A DNA stretch of 64,000 nt from Tetrapyrgos nigripes (Eukaryota; Basidiomycota; Agaricomycetes; Agaricales; Campanellaceae): contig JAACJM010000037.1 in NCBI GenBank assembly GCA_013368315.1, positions 310,001 through 374,000 on the forward strand. The letters are read 5' to 3'. Shown here in pieces: positions 32,953 through 44,248 of the stretch. The notes beneath the pieces were generated by a model. It saw only the letters and a list, made by a program, of their open reading frames with translations. It did not search any database and was not told the DNA's origin. The stretch's first letter is position 1, and each line of letters opens with the position of its first letter. The position numbers and the translations under genes are program-made.

Positions 32953-33960
32953 CGATACTTAAATAGCTTGTCTAAAATCGAGTCTGCATAGATATCGTGG
33001 CTGTCATAAGTATACTTAATACGGTTGTGGTTTTGAGGATGTACCCAGTCCTACTACCACTGCGCACTGTGACTGGTGGCAAAATTATCTTCCCTATTTT
33101 TCAGGGAATTTTTACACGGCCAAATGCGGGAGGCAATGCAAAAGGAGCTGAATCAAACAAAAAATGATATGTGTCTATATGCAGTGCACTTGAAGTAACT
33201 AAAGGGAGCGGGCACAGTCCCCTGAGGGCAGGATTAGTGCTGACCCGAAGGCGGGACTATAAGCGATGGTGCAGGATCTCTAACCTTATTGGGATAATGA
33301 TCCAAAGGGGTAGCGGGCCCCAGAAAGGCTGTACATGAACGTGTTGCACTCTTGAGACTACTTACACTCTTTAACAGAGAGAAAGTACTACTTACACTAC
33401 TGAGTACTACTTACAGTTACACTATAATTGTATATACTCGCTCTCGCTTCTCCCGCTCCTGTTCCTGTTCCTGCTCCCCAAGTCAGACCCAATCACTTCG
33501 TCCCCGTATTCAATAAGCGTAGTTTCTCGGTACGTACATCCATATATTTCTAGCATCCAAAGACGAGTTACGATTACTCATCATGATGTGCATTTATAAT
33601 ATACTCTACAGGGCGGTCAAAACCAAGACTGGCGTAAGATTAAGAGGAGTGAAGAAGTACGTACGATATTTGATGTTCTTCATTTATGTAATACTGACAC
33701 TCAGCCTGATTTCAAGGCTTGTGTCCGACCCACATGCATCATCGGTGGTGGGGTAAGTGGCTTTGTCTTTTCCTGGGTGTGTCTCTTTTACTCCCTGCAG
33801 CACCGTAGAGAGGTCGAAGGTGAAGGTGAACTTGAGCGGCGTAGCGCCTTTGGGGTACGTTTTTCTCTCTCTCTCTGGATTACCTTTTGGATCCATTGCT
33901 TATGCTCATGGAACTTGATACAATATACAGGGCTCTAGTGGTAAAAATGCCGACTGGTGA

Positions 33961-35607
33961 TGAGGATGGTGTTCATTTCTGAACAATATTGAAGTATTAG
34001 CGTGGGCTTTGAGAGGAGGAATAGTAGTTAACTATGTATAACACAGGTGCAGACGAGACTCGGAAATGAAAGAGCTACATATACCATAGTAAACTGACGT
34101 CGAATGGCATGCGTTCGGACACGAGACACTGCAGTGAGTAGGACTGAGTCAACGGAGTGATACCAATGAGTGTTCTTCATTTATGTACTCAACCTCTTGC
34201 TCACTCCCTGCAGCACTGCAGAGGTCGACGATAATTGATTCCTTGTAAGTTGAAGTTGAAGAGCGTAGCTTTGGGGTTCCCTCTTCTTCATCATGAACTA
34301 CCCTCCGAATCCATTGCTCATGGTATACAATATATGATATATCTTTCCCCCCTCTTTTCCCTTAGTTTTTTATTCTCTCGCTCACTGGTTCCCACTTACT
34401 CAAGAATTCCTTCGTTTACCCACCCGATCCCTCCCTCCCTCTGTATTATCTTCTTCTTCTTCTCACCCGAGTAAGTATTGGCAAACTTTTCCTGATTGGC
34501 AAGAGGGGTTTTTTTCCCAAAGTGATTTTCCCCTGCAGGAAAGTTTTTAATGTTACCTTTACCTTCGGCCATTCGTAGTACTAGTACTTCGCCACTGAAT
34601 GTTTAATGTATCAGGGCCCAGGGCTCAGGGCTTATCCTCATCCTAATTAGATGTCACTTCTTTTTCGGGCGGCCTCATTACCATATTTGGGATTGCCGCG
34701 TTTCAAAGGCCTATTCATTTTTTCTTCTTCTTCATGCCCGTCGTCGACTCGCGTACGAAGACGAAGCCGGAGTAATTAGATCGATGAAACTTGAAAGACG
34801 CTGTGACCCTGTCCAAGTGCAAACCAATTGCAAGTGTTAGCTAGCTTTTAGCCTTTAAACTTGTCTATGTAGAATTTCGTCTCTAGGTGGCTTGTTGGAG
34901 CCTTTAGCACTTAGTATCACAATATTTTATTTTTACCGAATCCTCAGAAGTACCTGTGGCGATACTTACCTACCTACCTATTACGAGGCCCTTTTAAGGG
35001 ACTCGTTCTTATAATCTGATGTTCCAGCGTGTGGTTATGCTCGATAGCTAAGGCCTGGACAGGTGTCGGTGGTGATTCGTATGAGTCGAACGACCAGCTG
35101 CACACCTCTTGGTATACTATATCGGCGTCCGACGCGGGCCCGGACTTTTTGATCGACGAAAGGCGTTGTGACCTGTCCAAGTGTCAACCAATTGCAAGTG
35201 TTAGCCAGTTTTAGCCTTTGAATTTGTCTATGAAGAATTTCGTCTCTAGCTTGGAGCCTTTAGCATTTAGCACTTGGTAGTAGTGAGTTACTACGTATCA
35301 TGTTATCTTTTTTATTTATTTACCGGATCCTCAGAAAAGCGCCTTGATCTGTCCAAGTGCCAACAAGTTGCAAGCGTTAGCCAGCTTTAGCCTTTAATTT
35401 GTCTATATTTTCGTCTCAAGGTGACTTGTTGGAGCCTCTAGCACTTAGTAGTAGTACGTTACTACGTATCGCGATACTTTTTTTTTTTTACCAGATCCTT
35501 GGAAGTAACTGTGGCGATACTTACCTACCTGGGTCCTATTGGGTACGTATGCTGGTACTGATGTGGCGTCAGCTCCCGTGTCTGCGAGTGCCCGCTGGTA
35601 GAAAATG
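33961..35607. repeat. Degenerate duplicated flanks of the secreted-protein family
   Basis: 3'-flank block at about 34041-34170 (GAGACTCGGAAATGAAAG; GAGTCAACGGAGTGATACCA), also seen near 36320-36500 and 36765-36870. A relic of the fourth exon (GTTGAAGAGCGTAGCTTTGG) lies at about 34255-34280. Upstream-module copies occur at about 34806-34976, 35170-35330 and 35350-35545, each with CTGTCCAAGTG, CAAGTGTTAGC and ACCGGATCCTCAGAA-like blocks. A 31-bp hairpin shared with position 1771 lies at 34981-35011. No intact gene is present. Confidence 0.6.
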
Positions 35608-35651
35608 ACAATCTGGCTCCGAGTCGAGACTCTCGACTGCAGGTATAAAAG
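35608..35651 (+). promoter_or_regulatory. Core promoter of secreted-protein copy 3
   Basis: GACAATCTGGCTCCGAGTCG is followed by GACTGCAGG and the TATA box TATAAAAG at 35644-35651, 79 bp before the ATG at 35723. The same arrangement precedes the copy at 28022. Confidence 0.65.
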
Positions 35652-35722
35652 CAGAGAGAGTTTTGCGAGGATTGCCAACCAACAACCTCCTTCCTACATC
35701 CTACCTCCTACCGCGTACAAAA

Positions 35723-36154
35723 ATGTTCAATCGACTCAATGCTCTCCTCGTCCTGGCGTTGACCGCTGGCGGCCTCTTTAACGTGGCTTTCGCCGCTCCT
35801 GTTCCTGGTCCTGCCAGTGGTCCCCAAGCCAGTGTCAGAACCACTACCGCTGCCAAACGTTTTGAGGTACGTTGAACTTTCAAATTGGACTCAACATCTC
35901 AGACGATAGTAATGACTAATTCTACTCTCAATTAACGACTCCATAGAACCAAGGCTGGCGTAGGGATGAAGCTTTATACGGAAACCAAGGCTGGCGTAGA
36001 GGTGAAGATGGGGTAGATGTACGTGATAGTGATTCCCTCCAAGGTGAAGTTGAAGAGCGTAGCGCCTTTGGGGTACGTTTTTTTCTCTGAATTGCCTTCC
36101 GGATCCATTGCTCATGGTACTTGATACAATATAATTATACAGGGCTCTGACTGA
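35723..36154 (+). CDS. Small secreted protein with Lys-Arg site and NQGWRR repeats (copy 3)
   Basis: Exons 35723-35866, 35947-36072 and 36143-36154 (GT-AG introns of 80 and 70 bp, all phase 0) give 93 residues. Residues 1-24 form a signal peptide (MFNRLNALLVLALTAGG...), then a Pro/Ala spacer (APVPGPASGPQ), AAKRFE with a Kex2-type Lys-Arg, two copies of NQGWRR separated by DEALYG, and a tail GEVEERSAFG followed by GL. A TATA box lies 79 bp upstream. This resembles Kex2-processed repeat-peptide precursors of fungi, but no known peptide is recognised; pheromone precursors are excluded because the CaaX end is absent. The copy lacks the two-Cys exon of copy 2. It is the only uninterrupted member in the window. 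Product and secretion are inferred from sequence alone. Confidence 0.65.
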
Positions 36155-37109
36155 TGATGAGGATGGTATTCATTTCTGGGTTTTGGGAGGAGTAGTTTAT
36201 ATATGCGTCTATGTGACTAGTATTTAACGTTGGAGCTTGGTGTCAATTTCTAGTTCCTTGATTGGCAATTAATGGCGCAATACACGCATGGTTGTTATCA
36301 TTTCAAAGTCTGAGGTATTTCACAAATCACAAGTGTGGCAGATGAGACTCGGAAATGAAAGAAAGGGATATATATACGATAAACTGACGTCGAACTTGTG
36401 GCATGGGTTTGGACACGGGACACTGCAGCAGTTGAGGACTCGGAAGGCCGAAGGAGAGGCAGTGAGCAGGTGGACTGAGTCAACGGAGTGATACCAAGGA
36501 GTTCTTATTTGATGTTCTTCATTCCTTTGAAATTGAAGTTGAAGAGCGTAGCTTTGGGGTACGCTTACCCTCCGCATCCATTGCTTATGGTCATGGTACT
36601 CAATACAATATACAGGTATAAATTCCACTGGTGATGAGGATGGTATTCGTTTTCTGAACAGTAGTGAAGCGCTAGAGTGGTATATCGTTGGTGTCAATCC
36701 CTAGTTCCTTGATTGGCTACAGCAATACACGCATGTTTGCTACCATTTCAAAGGTATTTCACAAATCACACAATGAAAGAGCTATACCATAAACTGACGT
36801 CGAACATGCGGCCAGACAGCAGCTGAGAAGAAGCAGTGAGTAGGACTGAGTCAACGGAGAGATACAAACGAGTTCTTTTTGACGCTGGAATGGGCATCAG
36901 AAAGACCAATCAATGATGTGGATGTTCTCGAAGATACAGCTATCGGTGCCGTGGATAGGAGTCAAGGGGGCGCCAAAGGGTCCATGAAGATCACATGACG
37001 TGTCCACGAGGCCATGGGGAGGTCGCGACACACGACTAAACTGGGTTCTTAACTGGACATTGTCTTCCCCCCATTTGTAGAACATGACCCACTAAGCAAC
37101 ACCAAAGCA
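36155..37109. repeat. Further relics of the secreted-protein unit; unassigned ORF
   Basis: Relics of the 3' flank lie at about 36320-36500 and 36765-36870. A fourth-exon relic (GAAGTTGAAGAGCGTAGCTT) with its following intron lies at about 36535-36620. A 62-codon minus-strand frame at 36897-37085 (QLRTQFSRVSRPPHGLVDT) looks like the end of a protein but is not recognised; it may be a fragment left by rearrangement. Confidence 0.5.
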
Positions 37110-40100
37110 ATGTCCAATGATACCCAAAGGGCCGACCAGATAGCGTTCCATTTCTATACCAAACTCTTTTTTGTTGTCAATCATGCACGGGCGACTGCAA
37201 CGACAACGACGACGACGACGACAAAGGTCGATAAATGGGTGCGTTGTTACTGCTTTCGTTGTGTGAAGTGTTGACCGCGGTGCAGTTCAACCTCGAAACG
37301 CCAGACTCGGACCTCTTCACCAGAGACGCCAGAGACCGCTACAAGTCCATTTCGTCATATATCGCTACCACCGGCTTCGTTTCAGTCCCTCCTCTCGAGA
37401 TACAGGTCCTCCTCACCATCCCCGAACTCAACACAAACCAGGTCCTCGTCTACATCTCGCCCGACTCTTCCCGGATACGAGTGGAACCTACGCCGAGACA
37501 TGTGTTGCTTGAGAAATGGGTGTTGGAGTTTACCCCCAGGATGTCGAGGTCGGGTGGGAGTGGTATAGGCTCAAGAGAAGAAGAGGAAGAAGGAAGGGTT
37601 GCGCTGTCGACGATATACAAGCACGGTATTCCGCTCTTTAGAAGTCTATACTCTCTACTGCGGATTTTACCTGCTTGGAAGGTTGCAAAGCGGTTGAAAC
37701 GAAGGGTCGGTGGTGCTGGTGCGGGAAATGGCATGTCGGTCGTCGTCAGAGTTGGTGAGAGTGGTGCAAGAGACTATTTAGATTTCGGTTAGTCCGTACT
37801 GCTACTACTAATGCCATAATACTCATTTCTACTACAGGTACTCCTCCTCAATCCCCTTCCACACCTCCGTTACCAACCTCAACCCACGCCTTCCCACCCG
37901 TCCCGCATCCCCTAGGCACGCTCACTCTCACATCCACCTACCTCTCCAACCCTTCATTTCGTATAGACGAATTGGAATCTCTCCTCTCAAGTCGTTTCTT
38001 ATCACTAGAAAGGGAGGAAGAACTCCGAGGCGGGGATGGTCGCGTGGGAGGTGGTTTCGTCCCGACGTTGGTGAAGAACCAGTACCAACAACAACAGCGA
38101 GATAGTCTCGTCAGTGGTGGTGGGACACCTGGTTCTCTCCCCATCAGAACGAGTCTACCAAAGTCACCACCGAGGGATATACGTTATCAACCGTCGTATC
38201 TCCAAGGCGTCGCTGGTGGTGGTGGTGGTGGTAGTTCAGAACGACAGAGAACCTACTCTGACGCTGAAAGTATTGCGGAACGATTCGTCTTACCCAGCTC
38301 CTCTGCTTCCTCTACCTCATCCCAAACAGGCCCTGGTGCTGGTGCTGGTGCTGGTGCTGTCCCTTCACGTAGAACCAGAACAACATCCAATCTCTCCAAC
38401 ATGTCCGTCTCTCCACCTCGGGATCCTTCCAGCTATGTAGCAAGAGAACGAGATAGAGAACGACCCCCGTCGATTTCGTCTAGACCTGTGTTTCCAGTTC
38501 TTGGTTCTGGGACTGGGACTGGGGCTGGGACTGGAACGTTGTCGAGATCCCCACCACGAGCAACAATCCCTCTTCCTCCACATTTACCCCTCTCAATGCC
38601 AGTGACGAGAGCTTCGTCTACTGCACCTGGTGGGGTTGGGATTGGGATTATGGACCCGGGGTCGCAGTCGCAGTTGGGCGGACAGTTGGGTAGATTGAGG
38701 AAGGAGAGTGCTACTGGCCTTGGAGTTGGAGTTGGAGGAGGAATAGGAATGAAATCGGATTCATATGTCCCTACGCTAGCTACTACTGGGACTGGGACGT
38801 CTAGTACGGCGTTTCCAACTTTACCGACTTTACAGACTCTACCGATCCCAAACCTTCCTCCCTCAGCATCCTCGTCACCTTCCAACATCTCCAATATCCA
38901 TATCCCTGTATCGGTGTCGGCGTCGTCGATGTCAAGTTCCCCACGAACCCGTCCAACACTAATAAATCCTTTCAAGAGTAGTACTCTCGCTGCAGGGTCA
39001 GCAGCAGCATCAACAGCACCTAGTGCGACGACGAGTACTACTAATCTACCTGGGACTTTATCAGTAGGAGGAGGAGGAGGAGGAGTAGCACCGCCATCAT
39101 CATCATCATCGTCTTCCTCCCCTGCAGGGTTGAGTTTGTTACGTCAAGCTGCTCAAGCACAGGCTCAGGCTCAGGCTCAAGGACAAGGACAACCAGGAAT
39201 CGGAATTCCTTCGCCCGTGTCGCCTTCTCCTTCAATGGGTATGGGTATGGGTATGGGCATCGGTCCCGGTCCCGGTGGTGGTCTACCTGGCTCCCCATCC
39301 CCTCGAAGCTACGTTACTACTGTAGGCAGTTATCAAAGCCATCATTCTCATATGTCGCATATGTCTCAACATTCGCATCATTCACATATGTCTCAGCACT
39401 CGGATGGGGATGGTAATAAGGATAGGGATAGGGAAGGTGGTAAGGATAGAGATAGGAGGTTTTCGACGGAGAGTATTGGGAGTGGGAGTGGTAAGCTTTT
39501 TTTTTTTTTTTGGTTGTTGGATAGAATGCTGAACTGACACCTCGCTGTTTTTTCTTTCTTTTCTCGCCTTCATGTTATCCTCAATATCAACACACGCATA
39601 CCGCATGTGGCTGTTCGTCAATGCAGGCCACGCAGGCATAGCCATCCCTACACGTAAACGTTACTCTTCGTCTTTCGGTCACCGATATGCTGCTCAGGGT
39701 GCTGGGGGTGCTTCTGCTGGATCTGGGTCTGCGGGATCTGGATCTGGATATGCTTCTGCTTCTGCTTCTGCAATGGGGACTGGGACTGGGACTGGAGCAG
39801 GTGCAGGTACAGGTGCAGGGACAGGCGTAGGTGCTGGGAGTGGGAGTGTTGGATCTGATATTAGTTCATCCGGACATGGCGTAGTAGTGCCTCAGCCTGG
39901 GAGTCTAGGACGAGGAACGGGTACACCGGCTAGTTTTGGGAGTTTGGGACGGGGTGGAGGGGTTGGGGTAGGGAGAAAGGGTAGTTTGAGGAGTCTGGGT
40001 GGTGGTGAAGATGGAAGTGGAAGTGGGAGCAGGGTGAGTACTTTTTTCTTCTTGGGTAGCGATGACTGATTGACTGATTCACATTTGGTTGGCCTCTTTT

Positions 40101-41860
40101 TTTCTTTTTCTTTTTTTCTGCGAATTTTTTACTTGGAATTTTTACTGTGAAACCAACAACGACGACGCCAACACCAACACCAACACCGACGACAATAACA
40201 ACGATAACAAAACAAACAGTCTACACATCCATTATCCCAACAAACGAACCCAACAGACCCTCTTCCTCGAACCACCTCCAACTCGTCCAGACCAGGTTCT
40301 CGACCATCGTCTCGTCCACCCCATCCATCCCATTCTCCCTCTCTTCCGCCTATCACTACATCCTTCAGGTCTCAATCCTCCTCAAGACCACCTTCACGAG
40401 TTGGTGGTACAACAACATCCAGACCCACATCCCGACCTTCCTCTAGACCTCCATCAAACCCACGTTCCGCCTCTGCAAGTTTCTTATCTACAAAGACTGA
40501 CGATGACGATATTTCGGAATTTGTACAAGAGATTGATGTGTCGTTGGGGAGACCTCTTGGTGGGGGTGGTGTTGGTGTTGGTAGGCTTGGTGCTCCTCCA
40601 GTACGTGGACTTGGACTTGGACTTGGAGAACGAGGTCCGCTTGGAAGTGGAAGTGGTAGTGGTAGTGGTAGTGGGCTCGGTCTTGGTCATAGGAGGGGTT
40701 ATTCCGAAGGAGAGGCTGTGGAGGTTGATTTTGGGAATGCGTATCTTAAAGCGAAGGAGAGGTATTGGGCGGAAAGGATGAGGTTGGGGTCAGCAGAAGG
40801 TGATACAGATGTAGAGGTAGAGGTAGAGGCAGAGGCAGAAGGAAGTAGAGGCAGGTTGGGAGGAGTACCGATGAATCGGGATAGAGATAGGACGGTTACG
40901 AATGATTGGCCGGGAAGAGCTGCGGTGGTTACGACGTCACCTACTGGTATGATAGAGACGAAGACGACGACAGCAGCAGCGACATCTCCAAGTAGAGCTG
41001 CTACGTCATCCGCTGGTGCCAGTCCAAGCTCTACCTCTGCTCGTGTTGTCGCGACACGTCCAGGTCCTGACACTTCATCTCCATCAGAACCGACTTTAGC
41101 CTCGTCTCCACCACTTGGAACTGTTCCCATGCTCACTTCGGGATCTGAAATAGATGAGAAACTGAGAAGGATGAACGAAGCGTTTTTTGCTAGCTTGGAT
41201 ACTTTTGGAGGGTCAGGGTCAGGGTCGGGGTCGAGGACGAGGAGGACGAGAGCTGGTGTCAGTGAGAGTGGGAGTGGTGGGGCTGGGGCACCGTCAGTTA
41301 GCGGTGGTGGTGGTAACGCCCAAAGCCATGAAGAAGCTCAATCTGAAGGCGACTCACCAAAGTCTACGAGGTCACGAAGAAGCATAAACACGATTTCTTC
41401 CACTTCTAGTGGGAGTACTACGGTTGGACCCAGTGGAGCTAGTACGATTAGGATGGGGATGGGTACGAGTACGAGTATGGCTTCTGCTTCGGCCTCGGGG
41501 TCGACTTCGACTGCGACTTCTACCCCTGCTAGTCCAAGTGAAGGCAGGAGCTCGAGGGCATCAGGTCCAGGTCCAGTACAACACTCGCCTTCACGGCCTC
41601 GTATCCCGAGTTTGCTTAGAGGTGGTGTGGAGAGGTTTGAAGCGGCATCTAGGGAAACAGAGAGAGATTATACGTACCCAGCCTTTACACCACATGGATA
41701 CACGTATCGCGACTCGCCCGTAACGCCTCAGACGCCTCAGTCTCAGAGTCAGATTGGTTCTAGAACGGGTTCAAGTTCGTCTGAGTCCGGTCAAGGCTCG
41801 CAGGAGGTCATCGGGAAGCTTGAGTTGGGTGGTCCATCGTCTGGAAGAGGGGCTGCTTGA
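37110..41860 (+). CDS. ATG13: Autophagy-related protein 13
   Basis: Five exons: 37110-37238, 37286-37787, 37838-39490, 39627-40033 and 40220-41860, with consistent phase and GT-AG introns of 47-186 bp, giving about 1,443 residues. Residues 1-240 form the Atg13 HORMA domain: QIAFHFYTKLFFVVNHARA, VDKWFNLETPDSDLF, HVLLEKWVLEFTPR, STIYKHGIPLFRSLYSLLRI and LPAWKVAKRL. Then come TYLSNPSFRIDELESLLS and, in exon 4, TRKRYSSSFGHRY, both typical of fungal Atg13. The rest is long, disordered and low-complexity (Ser, Gly, Thr, Pro), with a conserved-looking DDDDISEFVQEID segment near the start of the last part. Atg13 is the regulatory subunit of the Atg1 kinase complex that starts autophagosome formation under TOR control. 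The acceptor of exon 4 could be 39626 or a nearby AG. The frame is intact, the best-supported host gene here. Confidence 0.92.
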
Positions 41861-42979
41861 GATGTTGAGATGTGTGTAGTAGTTGCTGGTCAGGTCAGCT
41901 TGGGATGCGTTTATGCATGCCTGTTGGATCAGGAGAAGGGAGGGATGATGGAGAAGGGGTTGTGGTTGAGCTGCCGGGGGATTTGCATGGGCAGAGAGAG
42001 AATGGACATCGTCTACGTGTCACTCAGGTTGCATTTATTAGGACTATAGAGGCAGCATCATGCATGTGCTTCTAAAGCCAACACGATGCAGCTCGTTTAA
42101 CCGGATCAGCGTTGGGGACATGTGATGCTTGTGCTCTCCCAGACACTGGGTCAAAGTAGCCATTGGAGTGAAAGACTTTTCTTTCTTTCACCTGGGACCC
42201 TGTTCATTCCGTTTGTCATTAGGAGACCATGCGGACCTGTTAGCGCGATGTTCTCCCGTCCTTTGAGTAGAAACTCGGTGCGTTTGACCGAGCATGGAAA
42301 CTTCTACATACATCCATCTCCTCACATTGCTTCACCCCACAACGTCATTGCTTCTTCAAGTTCTTTCGGCAGACCCTCTCTTGTACTCCTTTATCTCTCT
42401 GTTCCATGATTTTTATGACTGTATCTGGACCTCATCATGATTTTCTAGTCTCTCTCATATCTTCGCTGTTTCTCATACCATCATCCATCGTCTGCTCTCG
42501 TCACTGTCGCGTCGCAGCATAATCTAATTCTTTTATGCGAACCTTACCTACCTACCTACCTACCTACATCTCACCACGTATTACCTATCTTCCTCTTCTC
42601 TCGCTGCTCTTCTGATCATATTCTCCACTATCCACACATTCTCTTTCCCACTTCTCCGAGTCTCCCACTTTATACATTGGTTAACGTTCCTCGTTACATT
42701 CCGCTACTTACTACTACTGCTGGTGTTTTTGCTTTTCTTTTCTTTTACCTTTTTTTACATTTTATATTCTCGCTTGTCTCAAATCACTCTCATCTCTCTC
42801 TCTCTCATCACGCATTTGTTATGTAGCACCTATGTCACTCATATCCATCCATACTTATCTGATCTCAAGTGGTATAATTGCAATAATATGGGCTTGACGA
42901 TTTGACTTTGACTGTCTTCCTTCTTTCACCACCAAGTTTACTGAAGTCCAAGCACATATCATATCGTATACGAGGAATG
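41861..42979. other. ATG13 3' flank, intergenic
   Basis: No recognisable gene. A CTAC microsatellite (TTACCTACCTACCTACCTAC) lies at 42546-42567. CT-rich stretches follow toward 42820. The ATG13 3' UTR probably occupies the first few hundred bases. Confidence 0.5.
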
Positions 42980-43585
42980 TCATGCTGAAAGTTCAAGACG
43001 AAGGGGAGTAACAGTGGCACGGCCAAAGATATCAAAAAAGTACTGCAAGTAGGCGTGAACGATCTCTTCTTCAAACCTTTGTAATTGAGCATCATTCAAC
43101 AATGCGTTCTCCTGAGCCCCCTTCAAATCCCGAAATCGCTCTTCGAACTTCGGCCAGTCCTTCATTACGTCTCGCAATGCAAATAAAACTGCCTTTCAAA
43201 TTAGAGGCACTGCCGAGGCAAACCCTTCATCTGAGCAGTTGAAACCCACTACAAGCATGTTGGTCATGTCAGTGCCCTGGAAACAATCACGGAGACGTTG
43301 GGAACGATGTTGAGATTCAACAGGAGTCAGGGATTTTGAGACGATGGCTTTATCCAGGGCAGCCAGCTCGCAACGGAAGTTAAGATGAGACAACTCGTAT
43401 ATAATTTCCCGGACAACGGCATCTGGAATATCCGCAGGCCGAGAAAAAGAAGAGCTTCTCCATGAGACTGTCGCAGGGGGATGTTCCAGGTTCACATTGA
43501 CACTGGTAGAAAGCAGACAGTTGGCGAGGAACTCACGGGCAGACACTTTCTGGGAAGCAGTTTTGCCTGCCTTTGAAGACGAAGC

Positions 43586-44101
43586 TGTCAAGGTTGTCGT
43601 TACACTCGATAACCACCCAAGTCACACAATACGAGAAAGTCGGTCTACAAGAGAATAGATTGATCAAGAGAGATAGAGAGATAAAGAGGTAGAGGGAAAG
43701 TAAGCTGACTAGGCTCTACACTGCGTAGTAAAAGTACGGAGCGGAGACGAAGTGAACGAACTAAGGAATAGGTTACAAGGATCACAGGTATATAAGTAAA
43801 ATATGAACAGATGGGAAAGAGTAAGTAATAATAGATGGTATCATGTGGAAATGTCAAGGGCGAGAGAATAATAAGTCAAATATGGATAGATGTAGTACTG
43901 GATCATACGGAGTGATTGACAGTGAGAATATCCATGGAGATAGGGATCGGAGGGGATAAGAATGTGAGTCATAGATCTAGAGAGATGGTAACTATAGACT
44001 ATGATGAGAAATGGTTGATGTTTATGGGGTTAGAGTGGGAAGTAGATAGTTAAGGGAAAAGAATAGAAAGGAAATGAATAGGCGGGGAGCGATTCATGAC
44101 A
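43586..44101 (-). repeat. Gypsy-2 3' LTR
   Basis: 516 bp; in element orientation begins TGTCATGAATCGC and ends ACCTTGACA. Related to the diverged solo LTR at 20348-20845. Confidence 0.95.
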
Positions 44102-44248
44102 TTACCCCCTCTTTAGGACGAGCTTTCACCGGAGCTCGGCAAGCCAGTCTTCCAATGCTCCGCCCATTGTCTGCGGAGTCGTCTGTCTACATCCCCCTGA
44201 CTCAGCCAATATTTGTCCCAATCTATGGTGTAGTTTCCAATCTCCCAT

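Larger units (their letters stand above)
28097..33439. mobile_element. 5.3-kb DNA transposon with 9-bp target duplication
   Basis: Flanked by GCTCTCGCT at 28088-28096 and 33440-33448. The termini share only a few bases (GAGGAATGACAG versus GAGTATATACAATT in reverse complement) but both carry clusters of the subterminal motif AGTGTAAGT: about four clusters in the first 130 bp and three in the last 90 bp, pointing inward in opposite orientation. The interior carries one long, intron-rich, damaged gene on the minus strand. A 9-bp duplication fits Mutator-like elements, and subterminal motif arrays are common in several DNA transposon groups. Superfamily assignment is inference. Confidence 0.8.
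28022..33960 (+). pseudogene. Small secreted protein copy 2, split by a DNA transposon
   Basis: Exon 1a (28022-28096) encodes the signal peptide MFNRLNALLVLTLTATSLLS...ALA. The transposon occupies 28097-33439 and the 9-bp duplication GCTCTCGCT ends at 33448. Exon 1b (33449-33529) continues in the same frame with SPAPVPVPAPQ and NKRSFS. Exons 33612-33656 (GGQNQDWRKIKRSEE), 33705-33752 (PDFKACVRPTCIIGGG), 33801-33854 (REVEGEGELERRSAFG) and 33931-33960 (GSSGKNADW, stop) follow, all phase 0 with GT-AG introns. The pre-insertion precursor would be about 110 residues: signal peptide, Pro-rich spacer, Lys-Arg site, short basic peptide, a two-Cys peptide and an acidic/Arg tail. No other damage is visible, so the split looks recent relative to gene decay. 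Function unknown. Confidence 0.78.

Noticed and set aside
35723..36154. Mating pheromone precursor
   Set aside because: Basidiomycete pheromone precursors end in a CaaX box. These precursors have a signal peptide and no C-terminal CaaX.
38433..41136. Several long antisense open frames across the ATG13 gene
   Set aside because: They mirror low-complexity GC-rich repeats of the sense strand; domain evidence supports only the plus-strand gene.
42546..42567. CTAC tandem repeat as a telomere-like or functional array
   Set aside because: It is short, interstitial and typical of a microsatellite; fungal telomeres are usually TTAGGG.
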